64,000 nt of DNA from an uncultured Ruegeria sp. Lineage in GTDB: Bacteria; Pseudomonadota; Alphaproteobacteria; Rhodobacterales; Rhodobacteraceae. Positions 45,248-53,495 of this stretch are shown in pieces; within the stretch, counting starts at the first letter, position 1, and each line of letters opens with the position of its first letter. The position numbers were made by a program, and so were the translations under genes. The stretch spans positions 62,001 to 126,000 of the forward strand of contig NZ_CANMQQ010000012.1 of NCBI RefSeq assembly GCF_947500045.1, written 5' to 3'. The notes below the pieces were generated by a model. The model made no database searches, was not told the DNA's origin, and saw only the letters and a list, made by a program, of their open reading frames with translations.

Positions 45248-46474
45248 ATGAGTGATTTCATGACCCGTGCCCGCGCCGCCGAACAGGCGATGCGCTCTGT
45301 TTTCCCGGCAACCCCGTTGCAGCGGAATGCGCATCTATCTGAGCGCTATGGGGCAGATATCTGGCTCAAGCGTGAAGACCTCAGCCCGGTGCGATCCTAC
45401 AAGATCCGGGGCGCGTTCAACGCCATGCGCAAGCAGCAGGGGCAAGAGCTGTTCGTCTGCGCCAGTGCGGGCAACCACGCGCAGGGCGTGGCCTATATGT
45501 GCAAGCATCTGGACGTGCGGGGCGTGATCTTCATGCCCGTGACAACACCGCAGCAAAAAATCCAGAAAACCCGCATTTTCGGCGGCGACAATATCGAGAT
45601 CCATCTGACCGGCGACTATTTCGACCACACACTAGCGGCCGCGCAAAGCTGGTGCTCTGCGCAAGGTGGGCATTTCCTGTCTCCATTCGACGATGAAGAC
45701 GTGATCGAAGGGCAGGCCTCTTTGGCGGTGGAGATCGAAGCGCAACTGGGTCGCGTGCCGGACCAGGTTGTTCTGCCCGTTGGCGGCGGCGGCATGTCCT
45801 CGGGTGTTGCAACATGGTTCGGGGATCGCTCACATTGTCTTTTTGTGGAACCGGCGGGTGGTGCGTGCTTGCGGGCGGCATTGGCCGCGGGGCACCCGGT
45901 TTCGTTGGATCACGTTGACACATTCGTTGATGGGGCAGCCGTAGGCCGGATTGGCGAAAAACCGTTCGAGCTGTTGAAGTCGCGCCACCTTTCCGATGTG
46001 CTGACATTGGCCGAAGACCGTATCTGCGCCACGATGATTGAGATGCTGAATGTCGAGGGCATTGTTCTTGAGCCCGCCGGCGCGCTGGCGGTCGAGGCGA
46101 TAGGCGATGTACAAAGTTTTGTGCGCGGCAAGACCGTTGTCTGCGTCACATCGGGTGGGAACTTCGATTTCGAACGTCTGCCCGAGGTCAAGGAACGCGC
46201 GCAGCGTTATTCAGGAGTGAAGAAATACTTTATCTTACGCCTGCCGCAACGCCCGGGTGCCCTCAAGGAATTCCTGAATATCCTCGGCCCCGAAGATGAT
46301 ATTGCGCGGTTCGAATACTTGAAGAAATCGGCGCGCAATTTCGGTTCGGTCCTGATCGGGATCGAAACCCGCAAGCCCGAGAATTTCATGCGCTTGTTTG
46401 CACATCTGGACGACGCTGGCTTTACCTATACTGACATTACCGAAGATGAGACGCTTGTGCAGTTTGTAATTTAG
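45248..46474 (+). CDS. ilvA: Threonine ammonia-lyase (biosynthetic)
   Basis: IlvA deaminates threonine to 2-oxobutanoate, the first step to isoleucine. The 408-residue product has the PLP Lys in SYKIRGAFNAMRK, the PLP phosphate loop VGGGGMSSG, and a single C-terminal ACT-like regulatory domain (KYFILRLPQRPGALKEFLNI), which normally senses isoleucine. The stop overlaps the stop of the convergent HPt gene (TTAG). Confidence 0.94.
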   Translation: MSDFMTRARAAEQAMRSVFPATPLQRNAHLSERYGADIWLKREDLSPVRSYKIRGAFNAMRKQQGQELFVCASAGNHAQGVAYMCKHLDVRGVIFMPVTTPQQKIQKTRIFGGDNIEIHLTGDYFDHTLAAAQSWCSAQGGHFLSPFDDEDVIEGQASLAVEIEAQLGRVPDQVVLPVGGGGMSSGVATWFGDRSHCLFVEPAGGACLRAALAAGHPVSLDHVDTFVDGAAVGRIGEKPFELLKSRHLSDVLTLAEDRICATMIEMLNVEGIVLEPAGALAVEAIGDVQSFVRGKTVVCVTSGGNFDFERLPEVKERAQRYSGVKKYFILRLPQRPGALKEFLNILGPEDDIARFEYLKKSARNFGSVLIGIETRKPENFMRLFAHLDDAGFTYTDITEDETLVQFVI

Positions 46475-46800
46475 CGCAGGTTCTCAGCGAGGCCGGTCTG
46501 AAACAGCGATCTGGACTCGTCATAGGCTGTGAATATCGCGGGCAAGTCGACAGCATCAGTTTCACCTGCGGCAGCGTTGCGCTCGCCATCCTGGCACAGT
46601 TTCGAGAAGCTGTCGAAGCCAAGGCTCAGCGCGCTACCTTTTAGAAAATGGAGATTCTGTTCGATCTCGGATCGGTCCGTATCGTTGCGCAGCTTGATGA
46701 GAACCTCCTGAACTTCTTCAAGAAATATCTCGACCACTTCGTCGAATTCATCTGCGCCGACTTCATCGCGCAACTGTCTGACTCTGGACCACTGAATCAT
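46471..46800 (-). CDS. HPt (histidine phosphotransfer) domain protein
   Basis: A 109-residue single-domain phosphotransfer protein: the phosphoacceptor His lies in LHFLKGSALSLGF near residue 50. Helical throughout, no membrane part. It would pass phosphate between a hybrid kinase and a receiver. The divergent gene 142 bp away encodes a receiver-phosphatase, its probable partner. I start at ATG 46800 with GAGGG four bases upstream; an in-frame ATG at 46821 is possible. Confidence 0.85.
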   Translation of the reverse strand: MIQWSRVRQLRDEVGADEFDEVVEIFLEEVQEVLIKLRNDTDRSEIEQNLHFLKGSALSLGFDSFSKLCQDGERNAAAGETDAVDLPAIFTAYDESRSLFQTGLAENLR

Positions 46801-46819
46801 GCAACCCTCATGCGGTTGC
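46801..46819 (-). promoter_or_regulatory. Inverted repeat at the HPt gene start
   Basis: GCAACC, 7 bases, GGTTGC, ending exactly at the HPt ATG. The repeat includes the GAGGG ribosome site partly in its arm. It could be a protein-binding site or a translation-limiting hairpin. Confidence 0.35.
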
Positions 46820-46942
46820 ACATTGATAACTCACCACGGGTAAACAGGGGATTAAGCAGCGACCTCTGGGTTTTTCACGGGATGTTAAGCTGGCGCCATT
46901 AGCGTTGCGACACGTAGAGAGTTGATCAAGTGCAGGGGCTTT

Positions 46943-48217
46943 ATGGTGCCGGAAGCCAGTCATGTAGAGGCCCGGGTCGAGCTGGATTTTGGCGCGATCC
47001 GCAAAGTTCTTGTTGTGGATGATAGCCGTCTGCAGCGGCGCATTCTGGTGGCTTCTCTGAAAAAATGGGGGTTCGAGGTTCTTGAGGCGGACAGTGGTGA
47101 AGCAGCGATAGAGCTTTGCACAACAGATCCACCTGATTTGGTGCTCAGTGATTGGATCATGCCGGGCATGGATGGGCTTGAGTTCTGTCATGCCTTCCGA
47201 GATCTGGAGGGTGAGCAGTACAGCTATTTTATCCTTCTGACCTCAAAGAGCGAAAAACAGGAGGTTGCGCGCGGCCTGGATGCCGGTGCGGATGATTTTC
47301 TGATCAAACCACTTGAAGCGGATGAGCTGCGTGCGCGAATTTCGGCGGGGGCAAGGATTTTGGACATGCAGCGCGAACTGTCCCGGAAAAACCAATTGAT
47401 CGAGACGGCTTTGAACGAGTTGAAGCTTGCACATGATGCGATCGACAAAGACCTGATGCAGGCACGAAAAATACAGGAATCTCTGGTTCCTGAATTGAAA
47501 CGGACATTCGGCAAATCGCAAGTCAGCCTACTGCTCAAACCTTGTGGGCATATAGGCGGCGATCTCGTGGGTATGTTTTCACCCGGGGTCAATCGGCTGG
47601 GGTTCTACAGTATCGATGTCTCGGGCCACGGTATAACATCTGCGATGATGACCGCCCGCTTGGGTGGATATCTGTCCAGCACGCATTTCGATCAGAACAT
47701 CGCGATGGAGCGCCGGTTCAACAAGTTCTTTGCCCTTTTGCCACCAGAAGAGGTCGCGGCGCTGCTAAATTCGCGCCTGATGGCCGATGCCGGAATCGAA
47801 GAGTATTTCACAATGGTCTATGCCATTGTTGATCTTCGCAATGGGCACTTGAAGATGGTGCAGGCCGGTCATCCACATCCATTGCTGCTGCGACGTGATG
47901 GTCAAACCGAGTTTCTGGGTGAAGGCGGGTTGCCGATTGGCCTGCTGCCAGAGGCACAGTTCCAGCAGACGGAATTCTATTTGCAGCCGGGCGACAAGCT
48001 GTTCCTGCACTCGGACGGGTTTACCGAATGCCAGTTGGCCGATGGCAGTTTGCTGGATGATGACGGGCTAAAGGCGATGGCTGTTGAGTGTGCCGCAGAT
48101 CACGGAGGGCCAGAATTTCTAGATGACATGTTCTGGCGCCTCACCCAGGTGATGTCGCCAGACAGTGGCATGGCCGATGACGTTTCGGCCGTGTTTTTCG
48201 AATATTACGGGGACTAA
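46943..48217 (+). CDS. Response regulator with PP2C (SpoIIE/RsbU) phosphatase output
   Basis: A 424-residue cytosolic protein. Residues about 20-140 form a receiver domain (VLVVDDSRLQRR, phosphoacceptor Asp in DLVLSDWIMPGMDG, Lys in FLIKPLE). A coiled coil follows, then a PP2C-type phosphatase with GGDLVGMFS, SIDVSGHGITSAMMTARL and MADDVSAVFF, which keep the metal-binding Asp residues. Such proteins dephosphorylate an STAS anti-anti-sigma factor in partner switching. Rhodobacter capsulatus RbaY, which affects gene transfer agent production, has this layout; orthology is inferred. ATG 46943 has AGGGG upstream; TTG 46922 is less likely. Confidence 0.88.
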   Translation: MVPEASHVEARVELDFGAIRKVLVVDDSRLQRRILVASLKKWGFEVLEADSGEAAIELCTTDPPDLVLSDWIMPGMDGLEFCHAFRDLEGEQYSYFILLTSKSEKQEVARGLDAGADDFLIKPLEADELRARISAGARILDMQRELSRKNQLIETALNELKLAHDAIDKDLMQARKIQESLVPELKRTFGKSQVSLLLKPCGHIGGDLVGMFSPGVNRLGFYSIDVSGHGITSAMMTARLGGYLSSTHFDQNIAMERRFNKFFALLPPEEVAALLNSRLMADAGIEEYFTMVYAIVDLRNGHLKMVQAGHPHPLLLRRDGQTEFLGEGGLPIGLLPEAQFQQTEFYLQPGDKLFLHSDGFTECQLADGSLLDDDGLKAMAVECAADHGGPEFLDDMFWRLTQVMSPDSGMADDVSAVFFEYYGD

Positions 48218-48657
48218 AGCCCTTGCAGGTGGCGCTGGGCGAAATGGCTGTCGCCTTCATTGCCCAACAGATGCACGGCATCGGTGGCCTCCATCCACAG
48301 TGCCTCGTGAAACGCCTCGGTCGGGGGGCCCAGACGGCGGACGGGACGGGCACGGTAGATCAGGCAAACCTTTTCGGCCCAGAGGTCGTATTCCGGCATA
48401 TAGGTAAAGCGGAGAAACGCACCCACGCGTCGGGGGGCTGCGATCAGCCAGCCGGTTTCCTCATAGACCTCACGGTGGAGCGCGGTGATCGGCGATTCTC
48501 CGGGATCGATACCACCGCCGGGCAGTTGCAAATCAGGGCCGGGTTCAGTTTGACAAGTCAGCAGCAATCGGTTGCCTTGCGGCAGCAGGGAATAAACGCC
48601 GATACGCCGGGTATATGTTCGCCCGGCTTCGGGGCTTTCACCGAAGCGCCTGATCAT
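48214..48657 (-). CDS. Nudix hydrolase
   Basis: A 147-residue Nudix protein with the box GGGIDPGESPITALHREVYEETGW, in which all metal-binding Glu residues are present. The substrate cannot be read from the sequence; nucleotide-sugar or nucleoside diphosphate derivatives are typical. Its stop overlaps that of the convergent phosphatase gene (CTAA). Confidence 0.88.
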   Translation of the reverse strand: MIRRFGESPEAGRTYTRRIGVYSLLPQGNRLLLTCQTEPGPDLQLPGGGIDPGESPITALHREVYEETGWLIAAPRRVGAFLRFTYMPEYDLWAEKVCLIYRARPVRRLGPPTEAFHEALWMEATDAVHLLGNEGDSHFAQRHLQGL

Positions 48658-48734
48658 GTATGGCCCCTTTCAACAAAAATTGTTCGACCTATATGGTGGC
48701 GGTATGCCAACCCGTGGCGTGTAAGGAAACCCTC

Positions 48735-49721
48735 ATGTCTCTTGGAACCAAAATCGCGTGGGACGATACCGTCCTGCCCTTTCAACTTGATGTACCGGAC
48801 ATGCGTGGCCGCATGGCCCGGCTGGATGGCGTGCTAGGCGGCATCCTGAAACAGCATGACTACCCCGAGGTGGTCGAGGCGCTGGTGGCCGAGATGGCCT
48901 TGCTGACTGCATTGATCGGTCAGACGGTATCGCTGCGCTGGAAGCTGTCCTTGCAGGTTCAATCCAAGGGTGCGATGCGGATGATCGCAACTGACTATTA
49001 TGCGCCGCAGAAGGAAGGCGAGCCCGCGCAAATCCGGGCTTATGCCAGTTTTGATCGCGACCGGCTGACCGATGCCGCCCCCTTTGATCAAGTGGGTGAG
49101 GGGTATTTCGCCATCATGATCGATCAAGGCGAAGGCACGCAGCCTTATCAGGGTATCACCCCGCTTGCCGGAGGATCGCTGAGCGCCTGTGCTGACGCCT
49201 ATTTTGCACAGTCCGAGCAGTTGCCGACCCGATTCTCGCTAAGCTTCGGCAAATCGACCGAGCCCGGTGTTGGTGAACACTGGCGTGCGGGCGGGATCAT
49301 GTTGCAGCACATGCCAAAGGCATCCCCCTTCGCCGCATCCGGAGAAGGCAGTGGAGAGGTTCTGACAGCCGCCGATCTGGTGGATGGTGAAGAAAGTGAG
49401 AACTGGGGCCGCGTCAACATCCTGCTTGATACCGTCGACGATCTTGAGCTGATCGGGCCGTCAATTGCCCCGACTGACCTGCTGGTGCGCCTGTTTCACG
49501 AGGAACAACCCCGTGTTTACGACGCGCAACAGGTGAAATTTGGTTGCACCTGTTCCGAGGATCGCGTGCGCCAAAGCCTGTCGATCTATTCGGCGCAGGA
49601 TATCGCGACGATGACCACGGACGAAGGCACTGTCACTGCCGATTGCCAGTTCTGTGGTGCGCATTATGTGCTGGACCCAACGACCGTTGGGTTCGAAGCC
49701 GAAGGTCCGGATGGCGCGTGA
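48735..49721 (+). CDS. hslO: Redox-regulated chaperone Hsp33
   Basis: Hsp33 becomes an active holdase when its zinc Cys are oxidised. The 328-residue product has the C-terminal zinc centre as FGCTCSEDRV and CQFCGAHYV. ATG 48735 has AAGGA close upstream; the frame is open to 48660. It is followed by a Nudix gene (11-bp overlap) and a tRNA nucleotidyltransferase gene in one coupled run. Confidence 0.93.
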   Translation: MSLGTKIAWDDTVLPFQLDVPDMRGRMARLDGVLGGILKQHDYPEVVEALVAEMALLTALIGQTVSLRWKLSLQVQSKGAMRMIATDYYAPQKEGEPAQIRAYASFDRDRLTDAAPFDQVGEGYFAIMIDQGEGTQPYQGITPLAGGSLSACADAYFAQSEQLPTRFSLSFGKSTEPGVGEHWRAGGIMLQHMPKASPFAASGEGSGEVLTAADLVDGEESENWGRVNILLDTVDDLELIGPSIAPTDLLVRLFHEEQPRVYDAQQVKFGCTCSEDRVRQSLSIYSAQDIATMTTDEGTVTADCQFCGAHYVLDPTTVGFEAEGPDGA

Positions 49722-50310
49722 TCTGATCTCAGACCTTTTGGCGGCGCTTGGCCGCGACGGCTCTGGGTCCAGTGACTTTGATCTGAACCCAGAGACGGTG
49801 TTGCCCGAGGGGCGAAAATTGCGCCCTGCGGGTGTGTTAGTGCCTGTTTCTGTGGTCGCAGACACGCCACGGCTGATCCTGACCAAACGCTCTTCGGCGT
49901 TGAAACATCATCCGGGGCAGATCGCCTTTCCCGGTGGAAAGCAGGATGAAGGCGACGCCGATGTCACCGCGACAGCCTTGCGCGAGGCGCGGGAAGAGAT
50001 CGGCCTTCCGCCCGAGATGCCGCGTATTCTAGGCCACCTGCCTATCCATGAAACTGTGACGTCCTTTTCAGTCACGCCCGTTGTTGCGGTCCTTGATTCC
50101 ATCTTTGAACCTATCGCTGAACCCGGTGAAGTGGACGAGGTCTTTTCGGTTCCGCTTGCGCATGTCCTGAACCCAGAGAATTATGTCGTCGAGTCGCGCC
50201 GTTGGCGTGGCCAAAGACGATATTACTACGCTGTGCCTTATGGCCCCTATTACATCTGGGGCGCGACGGCACGGATGCTGCGAGGGTTGGCGGCGCGGAT
50301 GGGCGAATGA
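49711..50310 (+). CDS. CoA-type Nudix hydrolase
   Basis: A 199-residue Nudix protein of the CoA pyrophosphatase group: the UPF0035 signature LTKRSSALKHHPGQIAFPGG is joined to the Nudix box GKQDEGDADVTATALREA then REEIGL. Members hydrolyse CoA and its derivatives to 4'-phosphopantetheine and 3',5'-ADP. The frame is open before ATG 49711, but that start gives the family N-terminus. Overlaps hslO by 11 bp and the next gene by ATGA. Confidence 0.9.
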   Translation: MARDLISDLLAALGRDGSGSSDFDLNPETVLPEGRKLRPAGVLVPVSVVADTPRLILTKRSSALKHHPGQIAFPGGKQDEGDADVTATALREAREEIGLPPEMPRILGHLPIHETVTSFSVTPVVAVLDSIFEPIAEPGEVDEVFSVPLAHVLNPENYVVESRRWRGQRRYYYAVPYGPYYIWGATARMLRGLAARMGE

Positions 50311-51461
50311 AGCGGATCACGGAAGACTGGATTACCAAACAGGCCACGCAGGATGTCTGCACCGCCTTGACTGATGGCGGGGCGCAGGCGTTTTTTGTGG
50401 GTGGCTGTGTGCGCAATGCGTTGTTGCAGGCCCCGGTTTCAGACATCGACATCGCCACGGATTCAAAGCCTGATCGGGTTATGGAGCTGGCGCAGGCAGC
50501 CGGGCTGAAACCGATCCCGACGGGGATCGACCATGGCACTGTGACTGTGGTCAGCAAAGGCATTCCGCATGAGGTCACTACGTTTCGCCGTGATGTCGAA
50601 ACAGACGGTCGGCGCGCCGTCGTGGCCTTTTCCGACAAGGTTGAAGAAGACGCCGCGCGCCGCGATTTCACCATGAACGCGCTTTACGCCCGACCTGATG
50701 GCACGATTATCGACCCGCTAAATGGGCTGCATGACCTGCAAGCGAGACGGGTGCGATTCATCGGCGAAGCCAATGATCGCATTCGCGAGGATTACCTAAG
50801 GTCGCTGAGGTATTTCAGGTTTCACGCTTGGTACGGGGATGCGAACGCAGGATTCGATGCCGATGCGCTGTCTGCAATTGCTACGAATCTGGACGGGTTA
50901 GAGACGCTTTCGCGCGAAAGGGTCGGGGCCGAAATGCTAAAGCTTCTGGCCGCACCGGATCCGGCACCCTCGGTCGCGATTATGGGCAGCACCGGTGTTC
51001 TGGCGCGACTGCTGCCCGGTGCTGATGACCGGGCTCTGGCGATCCTGACCAAGCTGGAACAAGACGCCCACGCCGTACCCGAAGCGATTCGCCGTTTAGC
51101 TGCGATTGCATCGCCCGAGGTGGCCAAGCCCCTGCGACTTAGTCGGGCGCAACTGCAGCGCCTGACCCGCATGCGCGAAGAAGCAATGGCAACCACCAGC
51201 GTTGCCGAGCTTGGTTATCGCTACGGGTCTGAGGGCGGCCTGCACGAGACACTTCTGCGCTGTGCATTTCACGAACAGCCCTGGACACAAGGGCTGAGCC
51301 AGGCCTTGGAACAAGGGGCTGCTGCGAGTTTCCCGATCAAGGCGGTCGACCTGATCCCTGCCTTCTCGGGCCCCGCGCTGGGTGCCAAACTGGCCGAGCT
51401 TGAGGCGCGCTGGATCGCCTCGGATTTCGCACTCAGCCGCGCAGAATTGCTGGCTGAATGA
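50307..51461 (+). CDS. cca: CCA tRNA nucleotidyltransferase
   Basis: A 384-residue class II nucleotidyltransferase. It has the family active site FVGGCVRNALLQAPVSDIDI (metal Asp residues in DID), RRDFTMNALYARPDG and REDYLRSLRYFRFHA. This class contains both CCA-adding enzymes and poly(A) polymerases; in alphaproteobacteria this length and start (VGGCVRN) fit CCA addition to tRNA 3' ends. It begins inside the Nudix stop and is followed by a 195-bp gap. Confidence 0.9.
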   Translation: MKRITEDWITKQATQDVCTALTDGGAQAFFVGGCVRNALLQAPVSDIDIATDSKPDRVMELAQAAGLKPIPTGIDHGTVTVVSKGIPHEVTTFRRDVETDGRRAVVAFSDKVEEDAARRDFTMNALYARPDGTIIDPLNGLHDLQARRVRFIGEANDRIREDYLRSLRYFRFHAWYGDANAGFDADALSAIATNLDGLETLSRERVGAEMLKLLAAPDPAPSVAIMGSTGVLARLLPGADDRALAILTKLEQDAHAVPEAIRRLAAIASPEVAKPLRLSRAQLQRLTRMREEAMATTSVAELGYRYGSEGGLHETLLRCAFHEQPWTQGLSQALEQGAAASFPIKAVDLIPAFSGPALGAKLAELEARWIASDFALSRAELLAE

Positions 51462-51535
51462 ACTGAAGTCTCAAAAGGGGATGACAAATCAGATTTCTTT
51501 TGGCAGGGTGCGGCTAACTCATGAAGGACGGAGGA

Positions 51536-51568
51536 ATGCGAATGTATTACGGGATCTGGTTCGGCTAA
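51536..51568 (+). CDS. Possible leader peptide before the ABC pair
   Basis: A 10-codon frame (MRMYYGIWFG) in the 195-bp gap between the CCA gene and the first ABC gene. GGACGGAGG lies just upstream, one of the strongest ribosome-site-like stretches in this part of the window. An in-frame ATG at 51521 could extend it by five residues. It ends 88 bp before the transporter start. No terminator follows, so attenuation is only one idea. Confidence 0.35.
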   Translation: MRMYYGIWFG

Positions 51569-51656
51569 AACCCGGAACGCTTTGACCCGTAAGGGTGGTG
51601 TTCTGGCGCCATCTTTCTTCGCATGACCTGTTATCTGCTCAGTTGGAGCATCCTCC

Positions 51657-53495
51657 ATGTTTCGCTATTTCGAAAACCTTGTAGACCCTTTTGCCACCTA
51701 TGAAGAAGTTGACACGCCGCCGACGCGGCTGTGGCCCTTCATGCTGGAATATTCACGCCCGTTTTTTCGCGTATTTGCGTGGACAGCGCTGATTTCGATC
51801 GTTGTGGCGGCGGTTGAGATCGGCTTGATCTACTATATGGGCCGTATCGTCGATCTGCTGAGCAGCGCACCGGCCGAGCTGTGGCAGACCTACGGAACCG
51901 AACTGATGTTGATTGCCTTGTTCGTGCTGGTTCTGAGGCCGCTTTTGCATGTCGTCGACGTGCTGTTGCTGAACAATGCGATTCTGCCGAACTTTGGCAC
52001 GCTAATCCGGTGGCGAGCGCATAAACACGTTTTGCGTCAATCCGTTGGCTGGTTCGAAAACGACTTTGCCGGACGCATCGCGAACCGCATCATGCAGACC
52101 CCGCCTGCCGCGGGTGAGGTGGTGTTTCAGGTCTTCGACGCGATCTCGTTCGCGCTAGCCTATATGATCGGCGCGGCCATTCTGCTGATCGCAGCCGATG
52201 CGCGTCTGCTTTTGCCGTTGCTGATCTGGCTCGTTTTTTACGCGGCTTTGATCGCCTGGACAGTCAAACGCGTCGGACCTGCGTCGCAGGCGGCTTCGGA
52301 CGCGCGTTCGACTGTGACGGGGCGGGTGGTCGACAGCTATACCAATATTCACTCGGTCAAGATGTTCGCGCATAATACGCAAGAACTGGACTATGCCCGC
52401 GAAGCGATCGAAGAAACCCGCCGTACATTCCAGACCGAGATGCGGATTTTCACCATCATGGATGCTGTTCTGGTCACTCTGAACGGCCTGTTGATCGTAG
52501 GGGTCGTCGGCTGGGCCATGCTGCTGTGGGCGCAGGGCAGCGCCTCGGTTGGTGTAGTGGCAGCGGCGACTGCATTGACCCTTCGGCTGAATTCAATGAC
52601 AGGGTGGATCATGTGGGCCCTGACGAGCTTTTTCCGAGAGCTTGGGATCGTCGCCGAAGGGATGCAAACGATCGCGCAGCCTGTTGGACTGTTAGATGCG
52701 CCAGATGCCAAACCCCTGCAGCTGGAACGGGGTCAGATCGATATCCGCGATTTGTCGCACCACTATGGCCGTGAAACTGGCGGGCTGGATCACGTTAACC
52801 TGACGATCAAACCGGGTGAAAAAATCGGCCTGATCGGGCGTTCGGGCGCGGGTAAATCGACCCTAGTAAAGCTGCTTTTGCGGTTCTACGATATTGAACA
52901 AGGTGCAATTTTGATCGATGGGCAGGATATCGCCAAGGTGACGCAAGACAGTCTGCGCTGCCATATCGGGATGGTCCAGCAGGACAGTGCGTTGTTGCAC
53001 CGTTCGGTACGTGACAACATTCTCTATGGTCGCCCCGATGCAACCGAGGCGCAGATGATAGATGCTGCAAGACAAGCCGAAGCGCATGAGTTCATTCTGG
53101 ACCTGCAAGACCCGAAAGGGCGCACCGGCTATGATGCGCATGTGGGTGAACGTGGTGTGAAATTGTCCGGAGGTCAGCGGCAACGGATCACCCTTGCGCG
53201 GGTGATTTTGAAGGACGCCCCGATTTTGCTGTTGGATGAGGCCACATCCGCCCTAGATTCCGAGGTCGAAGCTTCGATTCAGGAAACACTCTACGGTATG
53301 ATGCAAGGTAAATCCGTGATCGCCATCGCACACAGGCTCAGCACTATCGCCCAGATGGATCGTATACTGGTCATGGATGGCGGTCGGATCGTCGAACAGG
53401 GCGGCCATTCCGATCTGTTGGCTCAAGGGGGGCTTTACGCCCAGTTCTGGGCGCGGCAATCTGGGGGCTTCCTGAACCCGGAGGCCGCTGAATGA
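51657..53495 (+). CDS. ABC exporter half-transporter 1
   Basis: A 612-residue protein with six membrane segments (residues about 30-320) and an ATPase domain. Walker A is GRSGAGKSTLVKLLLRFYD, the signature is VKLSGGQRQRITLARVILKD, and Walker B is ILLLDEATSALDSEVEASIQ, with the H-loop AHRLSTIAQ. These are the exporter type; the pair probably forms a heterodimer with the next gene, which starts in its stop (ATGA). Substrate unknown; peptides, lipids and drugs are all carried by this class. All catalytic residues look intact. Confidence 0.9.
   Translation: MFRYFENLVDPFATYEEVDTPPTRLWPFMLEYSRPFFRVFAWTALISIVVAAVEIGLIYYMGRIVDLLSSAPAELWQTYGTELMLIALFVLVLRPLLHVVDVLLLNNAILPNFGTLIRWRAHKHVLRQSVGWFENDFAGRIANRIMQTPPAAGEVVFQVFDAISFALAYMIGAAILLIAADARLLLPLLIWLVFYAALIAWTVKRVGPASQAASDARSTVTGRVVDSYTNIHSVKMFAHNTQELDYAREAIEETRRTFQTEMRIFTIMDAVLVTLNGLLIVGVVGWAMLLWAQGSASVGVVAAATALTLRLNSMTGWIMWALTSFFRELGIVAEGMQTIAQPVGLLDAPDAKPLQLERGQIDIRDLSHHYGRETGGLDHVNLTIKPGEKIGLIGRSGAGKSTLVKLLLRFYDIEQGAILIDGQDIAKVTQDSLRCHIGMVQQDSALLHRSVRDNILYGRPDATEAQMIDAARQAEAHEFILDLQDPKGRTGYDAHVGERGVKLSGGQRQRITLARVILKDAPILLLDEATSALDSEVEASIQETLYGMMQGKSVIAIAHRLSTIAQMDRILVMDGGRIVEQGGHSDLLAQGGLYAQFWARQSGGFLNPEAAE

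Noticed and set aside
48671..48684. AACAA-AAA-TTGTT between the Nudix gene and hslO as an operator
   Set aside because: Short AT-rich palindrome that could easily arise by chance; no other support.
49492..49507. TGTTTCACGAGGAACA inside hslO as a parS variant
   Set aside because: Two mismatches to the consensus and coding for LFHEEQ, a conserved Hsp33 segment; probably chance.
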